Below, piece by piece: positions 12,085 to 24,272 of a stretch of DNA of 64,000 nucleotides; position 1 is the first letter of the stretch, and the number at the start of each line of letters is the position of its first letter. The DNA is from Aquilaria yunnanensis (Eukaryota > Streptophyta > Magnoliopsida > Malvales > Thymelaeaceae). The stretch lies in the NCBI GenBank assembly GCA_039654915.1, contig CM077597.1:24402001-24466000 (forward strand), given 5' to 3'. The notes beneath the pieces are model-generated. The model was given only the letters and a program-made list of their open reading frames with translations. It was not told the origin of the DNA and made no database searches. The translations under genes and the position numbers were made by a program.

Positions 12085-13900
12085 GGTGACGATTTAAAAA
12101 AAGTACAGCCGCAAATCCTCAAATAGGTAAATCATAGGTAATTTCCTATAATTGTAGTCTCTCAGCTCATATACACCTAACCTATCTTCATTTTTTATAG
12201 TATGGGGTCCATCCCAGTTAAACCTCAATGCCCCATGTCCTGGGTTTCTTCCTGTCAACTCACCATGGAGAAAGACCAGTTCTCCCATACTGAGGGGTTT
12301 CACTCTAGGTTTGACATTATGGGCTGAAGTTGCCCTCTATTTGAAGGCCCTCATACAAATCCTAGCATCTTTTCTATGTTCTTCCACAAGGTCTAGCTTA
12401 GCCCTCAAGCCTTCATCATTAACCTTTGCATCAAATATTTGGACATGAATTATGGGTCATATAATTTCCACTAGAATGAGTGTCTCTGCCCCATAAACCA
12501 AGGCAAAGGGACTTTCCTTTGTAGGCCTTCTAGGGGCCATTCAGGAATCCCACAAGACACTCTATAGCTGTTTGACCAACCTTCTTTTGGTTTCTTCTTG
12601 AATTTTTCTCAAGCCCTTTTTTATCTCATGAATGCTTACCTCCACCTAGTTGTTCGATAGTGGATGAGCTATAAGAAGGTAGAGACAAATGACCTTTTCA
12701 TTTGCAAATTTCCATACTTGGCCATTATGGAATTGTATGTCATTGTTTGTAACAATGGTCCTTGGGCATCCAAAATGATGGATGATGTTTTTTCCCAAAA
12801 AAATTTTTTGATTTAAGGGGCCAAAATGGTGGCCAAGAGCTCTGTTTTCACCCACTTACTAAAATAGTCAACAGCCATTATGCGGTATTTTACCTGCCTA
12901 TGTGCCATAGGCAATGCTCCAATTAAAACAAGGCTTGTCATGGCAAACATCTAGTAGTAAGTGGATGGCATGGCTTTAAACAAGGGCAACCACTGGATGT
13001 GAGAATTAAGCTGGCAGGCTTGATACCATTACACGATGTCTCAAGCATCCATTTGGATGGTCGGCAAAAAATATCCCTACCTTAACTTCTTGTGGCCAGG
13101 GAGTTTCCACTAATATGGGATCTGGAATCACCTTTGTAGGTCTCTTTGAGTGTTTCTACCATTCTTGACTGGTTAGACACTTTTACAAAAGCTAAGAAAA
13201 TCTTCTTTTGTAAAAGTGCTCTCTAATAATAGTGAACCATTCTTTGCAAATTTTTTTTCTGCTCATCAAGGGTCCCACTTAAGTGCTCCACTTCAAGATA
13301 ATGCTAGATCGACTTCCTCCATTCATCATCTCCAAAGGACTGCTGTTCAAAAAGATGGATCGAGGGGTCCATCAGTTCTTCTATCATGGCCTTTTTTTGG
13401 CCCATTGACAGTCATCTACCTTAGCATTCCAAGCCCTTGAAATTTTCTCCATCTACCCATGGTTAAACATCTTTATCGAAACTTTAACCAAGCTTAAGTG
13501 CTTACAAACTATGGGATCCTTAACTGTCAATATTCTCTTAGCTTGGTTAACAATTAGCTGAAAATTAATGTAGACTCCTCCTCACTAGCCATTTCAGTCC
13601 TTCTATCGGGACCTCGTACTCAACCATATTTTCGGTAACAAGGAAATTGAATCTTACTTTGAGAATCGCTCCATATATAGGGGCCCCATTAATACGATGA
13701 CAACACCATCGTGGATTTGGCGAAATGCTCCATCAATGTACATTTCCCAAGCTCTTCAATTTTAGGTTTTTTCACATGATTATTCTCCACTCAGATCATT
13801 TCTACCATAAATTAACAAAGGTTTGTGCCTTGATGGCCTTTCAAAGTTCATAATAAATATTAAACACACCAAGCCCAATACACCATTTGTCATATAGGCC
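12085..13900 (-). pseudogene. Tat-type Ty3 pol fragment (RNase H, aRH, integrase), decayed
   Basis: On the minus strand, right to left. RNase H tail (KWCIGLGVFNIYYE) lies near 13890-13850. aRH with QLIVNQAKR and KDPIVCKHL lies near 13560-13490. The integrase zinc region is near 13090-12960, followed by a core with MAVDYFSKWVKTELLATI near 12880. IVTNNDIQFHNGQVWKFANE (12760-12700) stands for VADNGSQF, and the C-terminus runs MGELVFLHGELTGRNPGHGA to 12103. Many stops. It is the same family as the plus-strand fragment at 4568-6290; both contain RNase H, so they are separate copies. RT, protease and gag are missing to the right. Confidence 0.8.
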
Positions 13901-13949
13901 TATAAATAGGCCCTGATAGTTTAATCCATATCTATAAAGAAGAGCCTAG

Positions 13950-14290
13950 CATTGAGTGGCCCAAGAAGCTACCAATGAGTTTAATAAGGAAGTTAATGGT
14001 CAAGAAGGCAACCAAATCTCCCCATTACAAGATTTTCTCCTACTAACCACTATAAAAAGGGAACCCATTGGTAATCTATAGGCATGCAATACCTACTGCA
14101 CTCTTTATTCTACAAGTTCACTCCTTATATGAGAGACTGACTTGAAAGCCAAAGCATTTTCCCCAAGCACACACCCTAGGGCTTTGATGATATCTTTGAG
14201 TGCAAGTTTCCTAGTCCACATCATACCAGCTCCAAGACAAGACTGTTCAATTTGGTTGATAGTACTTTGGCAATAAGTGAAAATGTAAGA
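13950..14290 (+). promoter_or_regulatory. Probable LTR promoter fragment
   Basis: TATAAAAAGGG at 14051 is followed by a pyrimidine-rich stretch and by sequence typical of the transcribed part of a Ty3 LTR. No LTR ends or partner copy were found. Its orientation (+) is opposite to the neighbouring pol, so it may belong to another element. Confidence 0.4.
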
Positions 14291-16249
14291 TTTTATATTT
14301 TTTGGTTAATATTTAGTCTTTTATGCTATATTTTATGCCCAAATATACTAATTATTCTTATATTTTGACTCCGGCTATAGTTGGAGACATTAATTGCAAA
14401 ATGAAGCTACTTGGGCAACTTTGGGTAGCTTTGATACTACTTTGTATTTTAGGCATAACTCTTTTAGCTAAGCTTCGCATGAGATGATTCAAGATACTAT
14501 AAAAAGCTAACAATGAGCTCAACAATTTCCATATTTTTTATTTTGAGAGATAAAGCTTCCATAGAGGTCAAAATTAGGCTTAGAGATGTTATTGATGTTT
14601 TGGAACATTTTTTAGCCTACAAGTCGGATACTAGTTTTGATTCAGTTTATGTTTTGGAGGCTCCAAAACATTTTAGATGGAAATTGTAAGTAAAAGACAT
14701 GAATAGTCATGTTATGGCTTTTTTTTTTTTAATATTTTAGATTTACATGGGGTTATTTTAGAGCAATACAAAAAGTTTAGAGAGATTTTTTGCCTTTTTT
14801 ACTACAGTAATTTTTCATTTCTTAGAAGATAAAAGCAACCAAACCTGGTAGGGATGCCCACCTCCTTCATTATTTTTGTTTTGATCTATTGAATTTTTAT
14901 CAAGAAGCCTCATATCAAGAAAATTATGAGATCTTACTTGTTTCTCTTATTCAATTTTCTCTCTATTGAATATCAAATGTTCTTAAGTGTTTTGGTTTAG
15001 GATTGATTCATTTAATAATTTAGAGACCTGCTAGTTTATTACTTGTTGCAATCTATGGTCAGGTTAGATATCAGATCTATAATTGTCTGATAATTCTAAT
15101 CTATAAAGCAACTAGGATATAATGATTTGTTGTGTCAAAATAGTTGGGTCTTAAAAGGAAAGTTTGACGAAATAAAATTATGTATGTTTGTGTTGCTTAA
15201 TTTTAGCGATCTCTTTAATTCTTAAGGCTGTTAGTAAATTAAAACTTCATAGCTTATTTTGTGCTATTTAGTAATTAGGGTTAAATGGATTGTCTATTTT
15301 CTAATTAATTGAAATTAAGGAGATGTAGACTTCTAATGGAACAAATGGTGTCTGATCAATGTGATTTTCTTTCTATGTAAGGCTGTCCAACATAGAATTA
15401 CAACTAGACACAACCTACAGGCGTGAGATCTACATCAATAATCACCTTATTGTCCATTGTGAGGTCCAGAGCCTGAAGAGTCGAATGATATTTTCCTTTA
15501 GTGTCATTTTCAAGTTAGATTTCATTTTCCTTCTACATATGATGGGTTTGTCATGGAATTGGCAACATTTCTCAGCTGTTCAAATGTTCCTTGTCAAATG
15601 GATCTTCATCTAGCAGACTAGCTAGGTATTGGCAAGTTTTCTCAATTGGATAAATGTCTCTCATCAACAGGATGGTCACAGAGCAAACTAGCTTGGGAAG
15701 TCACGTCCAAGGCATCATTATGGACAATATGAAAGGAATTTTTTTTTTTTTTTACAATGAGTAGTTCAGTGCTCTAGATGTTTATCTTAAGAATGGTGTA
15801 ATAGCCTTAATGGAAAATTTCACCTTCATCTACATGTAATTCCTAGCCACTTGCTGGGCAAAAGCAATAATAAAATTTTTGCCTTGCTAGGAAAATAAAC
15901 TTCCAATGATGAATATTCAAGAAGAAAATTGTCATATATTTGCGTTGGTGACTAGTTGTAAGATTCGGATAGTGAATGTTTACAGCTCAATGTTTCTTTT
16001 GTAGATTAATTTCATTATTTGATTCTACATTAGTTTATACATGTTTTTGTTCCCTAAAAGTCATTCTTGCTACTCAAACCATCCTAATATTTGTCCATAA
16101 AGCTTAAACTAAACTAGGCATTCTTTCACAGAATGATTGTTACTCACACTATTAAATATATTTTAAGAGTATATGTTTCATTTTTTGTTGTCCACGACAA
16201 CACACCATCCTTTTTCTAACTGCTTGGTGGTGGTGCTATGACTTTGGCC
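14291..16249. other. No recognised feature
   Basis: AT-rich, with poly-T runs near 14720 and 15740. No ORF of interest. The 3' part may be decayed LINE endonuclease sequence, which I could not support. Confidence 0.5.
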
Positions 16250-18117
16250 TTGGAAAAATAAGCAATCAACGTCCCTTGTGCCGATTGTGGTTCAAGAGGA
16301 TATGGAGTAGCCAAGTCAATTGTTAAGAAATAGTTGATGAGGCTTGATCAAATTGTTTTCTTGATGGCAATGGGGCCTAAGTAGTGCAGCTTATTAGTCA
16401 GGTTTCAACAAGCTCTAATGGTATGGAACCAAGAGGCTTTGGCCAAGTGGCAAGCCAATGCTAGAAGTTGAAGAATGACTTGGGGCATATTGCTAAGCCT
16501 TGGACTTCATAGATGAATTTCCATGATATTAAATAGCTGAAATTGGAGGTTATTGAATTGCAATCACAAGAAGAGATCATGTGGCTAAATATTTCGTGTG
16601 GATTAGTAGCAAGAAGAGGATCGAGTCAGAGTTAATGCATTTAGCCGAGCAGTATTTTCAATCATTATTCAAATCAGTGGATCCGAATAACATGAAGGAG
16701 GTTTTGAGAGCTTTTCCAATGTGGATTAATCTGAAGATGAACTCAAAACTTGGTGAGCACTATATATATATATTTTTGTACTCAGAATCAAGTATGCAAG
16801 TATAGGCTTTGAAGGAAGTATTGTTATTATATAAGGAAAGGAATAACAACTTGTTTAGAGTCCGAAAGAAAACCAAACTAGACCAAATGGCATTTTATAG
16901 GATTAGAGAAGAAAGGGGGAATCAAACCCTGACTGTTGCCAAATCGGTGTCCTTTGTATCTATGTCCTTTCACACTAGCTAAACTAGGCTCGGGGATAGT
17001 GAGCCATATATTGAGTTCGAATTAGTGTAGCCTTAAATAATATGGGCCTAACTAAATCTTTAGTACTTGATGGCCTTTTAGCACTATTTTACAAAAAAGT
17101 ATTGGGAGGAGGTCTAGTATGATATGTCCCTTATTGCTTCCAAAATCTTAATGGATGTGCATATATTTCGGTGATCAATTAGGCAACAATAGTTTCGATA
17201 CTAAAGTTCTAGGAGATGAAGAATATGGTACATCTTAGACCAACTAGTTTATGCACTATCTTATTTAAACTGATCTTTAAAACTATTACCAATTGGTTTA
17301 AGAAGATTTTGCCAAATGTGATTTTAGGGGAACAAATCTCATTTAAAGGAAGGTCAATTTTTTACAATATTTGAGTTGCCTTTGAGCTGCTGCATGATCC
17401 TTATAATAAGTAGCATCATCAACAGGGCTTTCATGTGTTAAGGTTAGATATGTTGCGAAAGCTTATGACTAGGTGGAGTGGAAATTTTTTAGGCAAATTA
17501 TATGCAAGATAAGGTTTTACCAATGCTTTTTTTAAGAATATTACAAATTGCATTTTGACAATTTCATATTTTTTCAATCTAAATGGTTTAGGGTTTAACT
17601 AGTTTTCTCATACCTGAGAATTGTGATATGAGGATCCTCATTCCCCTTATATTTTGGTAACATATGTGAAAGGGTTTGTCTTAGCTCCTACCATGGAGTA
17701 TGGAGTAGTGAGTTCTCACATTACTTTGTGCTAGCTGAAATAGACCTAAGGGATCACATTTGTTTTCTGTTGACTACACTACTTTTAGTGAGCTATGAAT
17801 GGGTTTCTGGATAGTTGATTAATTTTGCAAAGTCAAACATATTTTTTTGCTACAACACAAGAAGGATAAAGAAGATGAGGTTCTTATGGGTGTTTGGGGT
17901 TTATGAGGTAAGGAAGATTGAGAAGTATTCAGAAGTTCCCACAACAATATATAGACAAAAGAATTTGATATTTAGTCATGTTGAGGAGCATACTTAGAAA
18001 CTAAAGGAAGGGTGGCTTAATAAAAAAATATTCAAGGTAGAAAAGAAAATTCTAACGAAATTAGTGGCTTAGGCCATTCCCACATGTGTGATGAGCATGT
18101 TTGGGACACTACTATCC
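16250..18117 (+). pseudogene. Plant LINE (L1-type) RT remnant
   Basis: Three-frame reading recovers the usual non-LTR order. A pre-RT block is near 16400-16600, then QYFQSLFKSVDPNNMKEVLR near 16650-16710. RT follows with HLRPTSLCTILFKLIFKTIT near 17235-17290, a GEQISFKGRSIFYNI block near 17325-17375, and a VLRLDMLRKLMT block (normally KLDMSKAYD) near 17440. The downstream block at 17940-18090 runs up to AIPTCVMSMF. It stops abruptly at about 18117, where the chromovirus LTR-like repeat begins, so the chromovirus may have inserted here. No poly-A tail is seen. Heavy decay. Confidence 0.75.
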
Positions 18118-18118
18118 A

Positions 18119-19770
18119 TGATTCTTAGTAAGGGATATTTAACCTGCATAGAAAACACTAAGGACAACACATATATATGTATATGCAATCTACTATGAGC
18201 TCATACAGTACATGGTTAAAGCTATGCGCATAGAGTTTTAGTCCCTTAGGACTTGTCCTCTACCTTGTCCTTAACTACAAGGAGAAGCCTTGCTTACTAG
18301 CAAGCATTGCTTGCTAGGCTAACTACAAGAGTTCATCACTAGTTTCAACCTCCGTTATGTTGTATAGGGGACACTATGGTTGGACTAATTTTACCTAGGT
18401 CCCAAAGACACCTAGGATTCCCGCATTGAAACCTCGCACCCACGCTATTATTGTTCAATTGCAAAATTTTAACCCAGTTTCCTTGCTTGTAGCATATGTG
18501 ACTCCTAGGAACGAAAGAACTTTTAGAAGTCTCGAAGTACCACCAAGACACCTTGACACTTAGGTACCCCAAGCATACCTTCAACCCTTCCCTCGAACCC
18601 TCTAGCAAAATTTCAGGCATCACTGGTTTTGGCTATGGTGCTGCAACGCCACTACTAGCATCATAGTGCCACAACCAAAACCACTTTGATTTGCTTGAGG
18701 AAACTTGGTGCTGCAATGCATTTATTGGTGCTACGGTGCCAGCACCCCATGCCATACACCTCAAATTCTTGCACTTAATACCTTAGAAGGCCTCCCAAAC
18801 ATACCAAGCTTGCATGGAATGATTCCCACTCCATATACCTATAAAACGAGTTGCATAGGCCACAATGAATGATCATGCACCTACCAATAATGCACCATTG
18901 CATCATATTAAGCTCAAACACACACCTTGCCCACCATGATCACCCATGCCCTCTAACCAACGCTATTGACCAAACTACTTTGCTTTTGACAAGCAACAAC
19001 ACTTAAAATAGCATTAACTGAATATAGAACCTTGAATCCCTTACCTTAATTTGAAGCCATAAGCTAAGGTCAAGCAATTCTCTAGCAAAATTGAAGGCTC
19101 CATTATGTTTTTCCTAGGTTCCAAGAAATCCAAGCTAAATGACACAAAATTATCACCAATTAACCAAAACCCATGGAACAAATGGCCAAACAAACAAGGA
19201 AACATCAAGGATTTGTGAGTACCTCATGTATATACCAACCCCAGGCAAGAAAATTAGTAAAAAAAAACATTCCAATGCACAAAAACCACTTGAAATGAGC
19301 TACCTAATGCGTTACACACCCTTGGAGCCTTTAATTTTCATTAAGAAAATGCTGATTTATGAATAAATTGAAGTAAAAATGAAGAAGGGAAGAGGAGATA
19401 CAGGTTGGAGAAGAGAAATGAGTGAATAGTAGCCATCCGACCTCTTCCCCAAAAGTTTAAAGCCCAAAGTTTACTAACCCCTCAAGCTTTCATTATTTTG
19501 CCAAAGAGCCGCATTCCTAAAATAGTAACTCTCTTGCCTAACTTCAACACTTAGAAAAATTTTTGGGTGGCAAGCATGGGTTAAGGATTAAAACATGTTT
19601 TTAACACTCTAGGACAAGTTTTGATGCCTCAAGATGTAAAATTACCATTTAGCTCTCCAACCTCTTTTGATGCCACAAAGTCCTCGAAATCTAGTAAACC
19701 TTGGCTAACTTACTTGAGCTTCCTAAGTAAACTTAAAATAAGTTATTAAGCTAGATATTTATAAATTTAC
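18119..19770 (-). repeat. Chromovirus 3' LTR (boundaries approximate)
   Basis: 18119-18585 matches 50062-50591, both starting TGATTCT and running through GTTCATCACTAG and CACTATGGTTGGAC to ACACCTTGAC. Sequence from 18585 to about 19770 has no counterpart in view because E5 interrupts the other copy. The right boundary is placed before the integrase end and is uncertain. The ORFs here look like noise. Confidence 0.6.
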
Positions 19771-19789
19771 CTCCCTTAGCTGAGCTTCC

Positions 19790-21899
19790 AACTAGAAGGG
19801 CCATAATATCCTCTCCTTCTACTAAAATTTGGTCCCTTAAATTTTGTTGCAACCGAGGGAACTCACCAAGATATCATTTTAGCATATCTTGCTCCATCTC
19901 TCAAGTAGCTTCCTTTTTGCTATGCTTTGACCAAAGAATATTAACCATTAGAATCCACTTGATTCGGGGTTTCCTAACTTGCATATCAAAGATTTTTACG
20001 GGTCTCTCCTCATAGGATGAGAAAATCAGATGGAGTAACTACCTGTCCCAAGTCAACCATGCACTTCCTCAAAACATTAACATGGAATACATTGTGTACT
20101 TGGGACAAGCTAGGTGATAAAGCTAACTAATATGCCACCTTCCCTACCTTTTCCAAAATATCATAGAGGCTAATACACGTTGGGGTTAACTTACCCTTCT
20201 ACCTGAACCGGGTTACTCCTTTCATAAGAAATATATTGAGAGCACTTTGTCTCTAACACCGAAACGCAACTCCTACCTTCCTAAGTTTACATACTTAGGC
20301 TGATGTTCGTTCACTACCCTAGTCCATTTTTAGATTAAGTTAATCTTAGCCATAATGTCAGCTATGATCTCGGGACTGACAACTACCCTATCTAAAGGGC
20401 CCAACAATGGGCCATCACACATCGCCTACCATATAATGCCTCGTATGGTCTCATTGCTATAATGGCTTTGTACTATTACTATAAGCCAACTTGACAACTA
20501 GTAAGTCTTGGTCCTAAAAGTATTGGAAGTCCATGCTACATGTACGTAACATATCCTCCAAGGTTTGCATTACCCTTTTAGACTGACCTTCGATTTGGGG
20601 GTGGCAGGCAGTAGTAAGACTAAACTTACTCCTTAAGGGCTCTTAGAAAACTTTCCAAAATCTTGATATAAACTGAGAATCCTTATCAGATGTAATTTGA
20701 GTTGATATGCCATGCAATCTTACCACCTCATCGATATACAACTTAACCAACCTCTCTAAGGTGTAGGCGATCTTTGTGGGCATAAAATGCACTAACTTGG
20801 TCAACTTATCGACCTCTGCCCACACCAAATCATGTTGGCTCTGGGTATTTGGTAACCTAACTGAGAGGTCCAATGTAATGGATCCTCACTTCCTCTCTAG
20901 GAGAGGTAAACTTTGGCAAGTGCCCGCTGGCTTCTGAGGCTCTACTTTAACCATTTGGCATGTCAAACATTTAACTACATGCTCGACCATGTCCTTCTTG
21001 AGTGCTAGCCACCAAAAAGTGTGTCTTCAAATCATTATATATCTTACTAACACTGGGATGAATATTTAGCCTGCTACTATGTGCCTCCTGTAAAACATGT
21101 TCCCTAAGCCCATCCAAATTCTGCATATAGAGTCAATCCTTATAGTTCCTTGTACTGAACTCTTTTTTCATGGTACCAAGGATCTCTTTGCCAAAAATTT
21201 ATCTCAACAAGGGATCCATACTCTAGGCTTCCTTTACCTTAGCTAGCCAACTTGACTGGATCTCTAGAGTACAAACTAGGGACCTCTCTTCATTTTTCCA
21301 AAACTTATGCAAACCAAGAAACAATCGCCTGTCACTTCAATCTAGGAAATTGTAGCTTGATCGATAAATAATACCACTCCTTTGCACTTTTGATTTAGGG
21401 CATCTGCTACCACATTCCCTTTTCTAGTGTAACACTCAATTGAGTAGTTATAATCTTTTATGTACTCAATCCACTGTCATTGCCTCATGTTCAGATCCTT
21501 TTGAATGAACAAGTATTCTAAACACTTGTGGTCTTTGAAAGTTTGAAACAAGCTCCCCATCAAGTAGTGATTCCAAAGCTTGAACGCAAAGACTATCGCC
21601 CACTAGCTCAAGGTTGTAAACTAGGTAGTTTAACCTATTTGTCCTTAACTGCCTTAAGCCATAGAAGATCACCTGGGTATCTTGCATCAACACACATAAT
21701 AAACTAGAACCCAATGCATCTGTTTACACCATAAAAGTCTCCTTAGGGTATGGCTAGAATAGTATAGATGCATTTGCCAATCTTTTCTTCAGCTCCAAGT
21801 AAGTCTCTTTACACTTCAGTGTCCATTCAAATTTTTGAGCTTTCTTGTTCAACGTAATCAATGATGCCATTATCATAAAGAATTTCTCTATGAATCTTC
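19790..21899 (-). pseudogene. Chromovirus pol: RNase H, integrase, chromodomain
   Basis: From right to left. RNase H: LCVLMQDTQVIFYGLRQL near 21700-21640. Integrase zinc region: HSSRLNIHPSVSKIYNDLK and KCLTCQMVKVEPQKPAG near 21080-20920. Core: HDLVWAEVDKLTKLVHFMPT and ITSDKDSQFISRFWKVF at 20835-20645. A chromodomain-like tail (KWILMVNILWSKHSKKEATW) at 19960-19890 places it in the chromoviruses. Many stops and frameshifts. It ends abruptly at 21899 in the RT/RNase H linker and resumes at 32653, the two sides of the E2 insertion. Confidence 0.85.
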
Positions 21900-21904
21900 T
21901 ATAG

Positions 21905-22773
21905 TGATAGCCGAAGGGCTATCACCTTTCTCAGTACATACTTCCTGATGAAAACATGGTCGGGAAGCCTGGCGTCACCTAAAAGAGGCACTATCACTGA
22001 CCTCGGAAGGAGCGAAGTTAGATACCACGAAGTCGGGACATCGGCTAAATACGCTAGGCATTTTAAAGGTATCGCCGGCTCCCTCGGGGGACCAAGTGGA
22101 TCACCTTCGGGGATAAAGAACCAGCTATTGCAAGCAGGAGAGAACTTCCCCGCAGGCGGAACCCTCAAACCAGGGGACTTCTCGAACTACAAAGCATAAC
22201 TACCAAAGAAGGTCATCCGTACCAAAGAACGACCTCACCCAGAGGACCTTGGCAGTACGGCATGAGCATTTAAGGAGCCTCTGACATGTCGCCCACAAGC
22301 GTTACACGCCGCCCCAAACGGCGGTCTAACATGCCGACGCTGTCCAGGTCTTGTCACGACCTGTCTCGGCTCAAGGCTCAAGCAGCCTGCAAACGGCTAC
22401 TTGCCCCTACACCCAGAAACACAGAGAACATTCGACCGAACACGTGTCATGATCTGAACGGGCTGGGAACTCCTATAAATACCAGGGAACAGGCCCTGGC
22501 AAAGGGATCGAAATCCGACCCTCTCCCCCTGAGAAAATACAAACAGGCAAGGCCACTAAACCTCTTAGTGCTCCCCTTCTTTCACCTCTCAGGACACTAA
22601 CTTGGGCGTCGGAGGCTCCTCCTCGGAAAAAGATCTCGGGGACCTCCTAACTTTTTTTTTTGCGAGTTTTACAGGCACACTCGCCTGGGAAATCTAGGCT
22701 CCAGACGTTCTCCCTCTCAGGAAGTCCCTCCCAAAGTCACGATGTCTTCCAACGAAGATGCCGCTGGGCATCA
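21905..22773 (+). repeat. E2 5' LTR, 869 bp
   Basis: Starts TGATAGCCGAAGGGCTATC and ends GATGCCGCTGGGCATCA. Each end is a small hairpin. It contains a G-box and TATA box, and the gag start codon at 22742. Confidence 0.95.
22441..22480 (+). promoter_or_regulatory. E2 LTR core promoter: G-box and TATA box
   Basis: CACGTG at 22441-22446 lies inside the palindrome ACACGTGT, and TATAAAT at 22474-22480 follows 28 bp later. The pair is repeated in the 3' LTR, both E3 LTRs and the solo LTR; in the E5 LTR the G-box has decayed to CATGTG. It would drive the genomic RNA. Confidence 0.75.
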
Positions 22774-24272
22774 TTTGGCGCCGTCTGTGGGAAATTACCC
22801 TCAGGTTGCCGTTGTTGAAACTCGGCGTTCGAAGGACAAGGGACTCCCGAGGTCCCCTTTCGCGCCTGAAGCTCAACCGGTTACTGAGCAAACCCTTCCA
22901 AGGACTTCCACACCTGAGGAAGAGCGTCCTCTGGTCATAACCATGAGCTTTCTACGCGACTTTCAACGTTCTGTTGTGGCTGAAATGACACAGCAGATAG
23001 ACCGAAGGTGGCCACAACAAACTCAGGCCCAAAGGCCTCCCTCGCCTGCACGCCCTCGGGAAGGAAGCCCCAAACCAGTCCATCGTAGTTCGGGACATGG
23101 GGACCCATGTGAGGAGTCTTCAACAGAAAATATGCCCCACGGGGCACGACTTACAGGACGAGCTGGGTCCAAGCGACCCGAGATCCCACACCGAAGGAGC
23201 TCGTCACCTGAGGCGAAGTCCCCATCCATTCAGTGCCGAAGTCACTCCCCGAAGAGGCGTCGGCAATCTCCCTTCCCAGAAGAAGAACCTAGTGCCACGA
23301 TCCTTATGGAGAAAATATTAGCAAGGTTGGACAGAGTGGAAAAACAAGTAGCTCGCAAGGCGGTTTGGGCCAAGCTGTCTGAAACCTTCTGTGGGGATGA
23401 GTCCCCGTTCACCCGAACTATAGTAGAGGCAGCCATGCCAGGTGACTTTCGAGTACCTCGGCTGGAAACTTATGATGGCCGAACTGATCCACAGGCTCAT
23501 TTGACCAAGTACAGACGCAGCATGATGACGCACGGTACAGACGATGCTACCTTGTGCAAATGTTTTGAGGTCACCCTCACAGGACCAGCAACTGCGTGGT
23601 ACAATTCATTGGCTCTAGGAACCATCAGGGAGTTCCAGGAGTTATCTACAGCCTTCATGCAGCAATTCATTGGAAGTTGGCCGACGGCGAAGATGCCTAT
23701 CCAGATGTTCGACATAGCGCAGAGAAACGGAGAAACCATCCGCGACTATGTCGAAAGGTTTAACAGAGAAGCCTTGAGTGTCCCAGACTTTTGGCCCGAA
23801 ATACGCATCCTCGCCATGACACGGGGCTTTCGGAGGGACTCACAGCTCTTTTATGAATTTTCCAAAGACCCTCCGGACACGCTTGGCAAGTTTTACCGAA
23901 GGGCAGAGCAGCACATGACAGCCGAAAAGCTGAGGATGGCTTGGACCGAAGTCCGAGCACGCCCGTGCTGAAGGGTCCAACCACCAAATACGGTGTTCGG
24001 CCGACTAAGCAGGCCGACCTCGGAGAGTGCGGGGAAGGAAACTCCCAAACTTTACGCCCCTGAACACCACGAGGACCAACATCCTCATGACAATGGAAAG
24101 GCAGGGAACTCAGATCCAGTGGCCAAGGGCCATGACCGCTGATAATAAGAAAAATATGAAGAAGTTCTGCTAGTTTCACCGCGACCACGGCCATGACACC
24201 GAAGACTGCTTCCAATTGAAGAAGTACATAGATTCGCTAATAAAACTGGGCCAACTTTGACGTTATCTGCTA
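22742..24272 (+). pseudogene. gag: E2 gag, frameshifted
   Basis: An open frame of 409 codons from 22742 to 23971 starts MSSNEDAAGHHLAPSVG. The ATG lies inside the 5' LTR and the frame crosses the PBS. Early residues are basic and proline/serine-rich. The Tat gag core follows (VPRLETYDGRTDPQAHLTKY, TAWYNSLALGTIREFQELS, GETIRDYVERFNREALSVPD). A frameshift near 23940 ends the frame. The zinc-binding segment, CQFHRDHGHDTEDC in E5, persists out of frame near 24170-24215. E3 starts at the matching ATG with the same N-terminal pattern, which supports the start choice. Confidence 0.88.
22775..22792 (+). promoter_or_regulatory. E2 primer-binding site
   Basis: TTGGCGCCGTCTGTGGGA directly follows the LTR. 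Its first bases (TGGCGCCGT) fit the 3' end of tRNA-Asp as in other plant Ty3 elements, but the rest fits less well, so the tRNA is an inference. It is translated as part of gag. Confidence 0.75.

Noticed and set aside
14291..16249. Host gene between the old Tat element and the LINE
   Set aside because: No ORF of useful length, no splice-compatible conserved protein and strong AT bias on both strands.
22286..22600. 104-codon ORF within the E2 5' LTR
   Set aside because: Overlaps the G-box and TATA region, is not kept in E3 or E5, and resembles nothing known.
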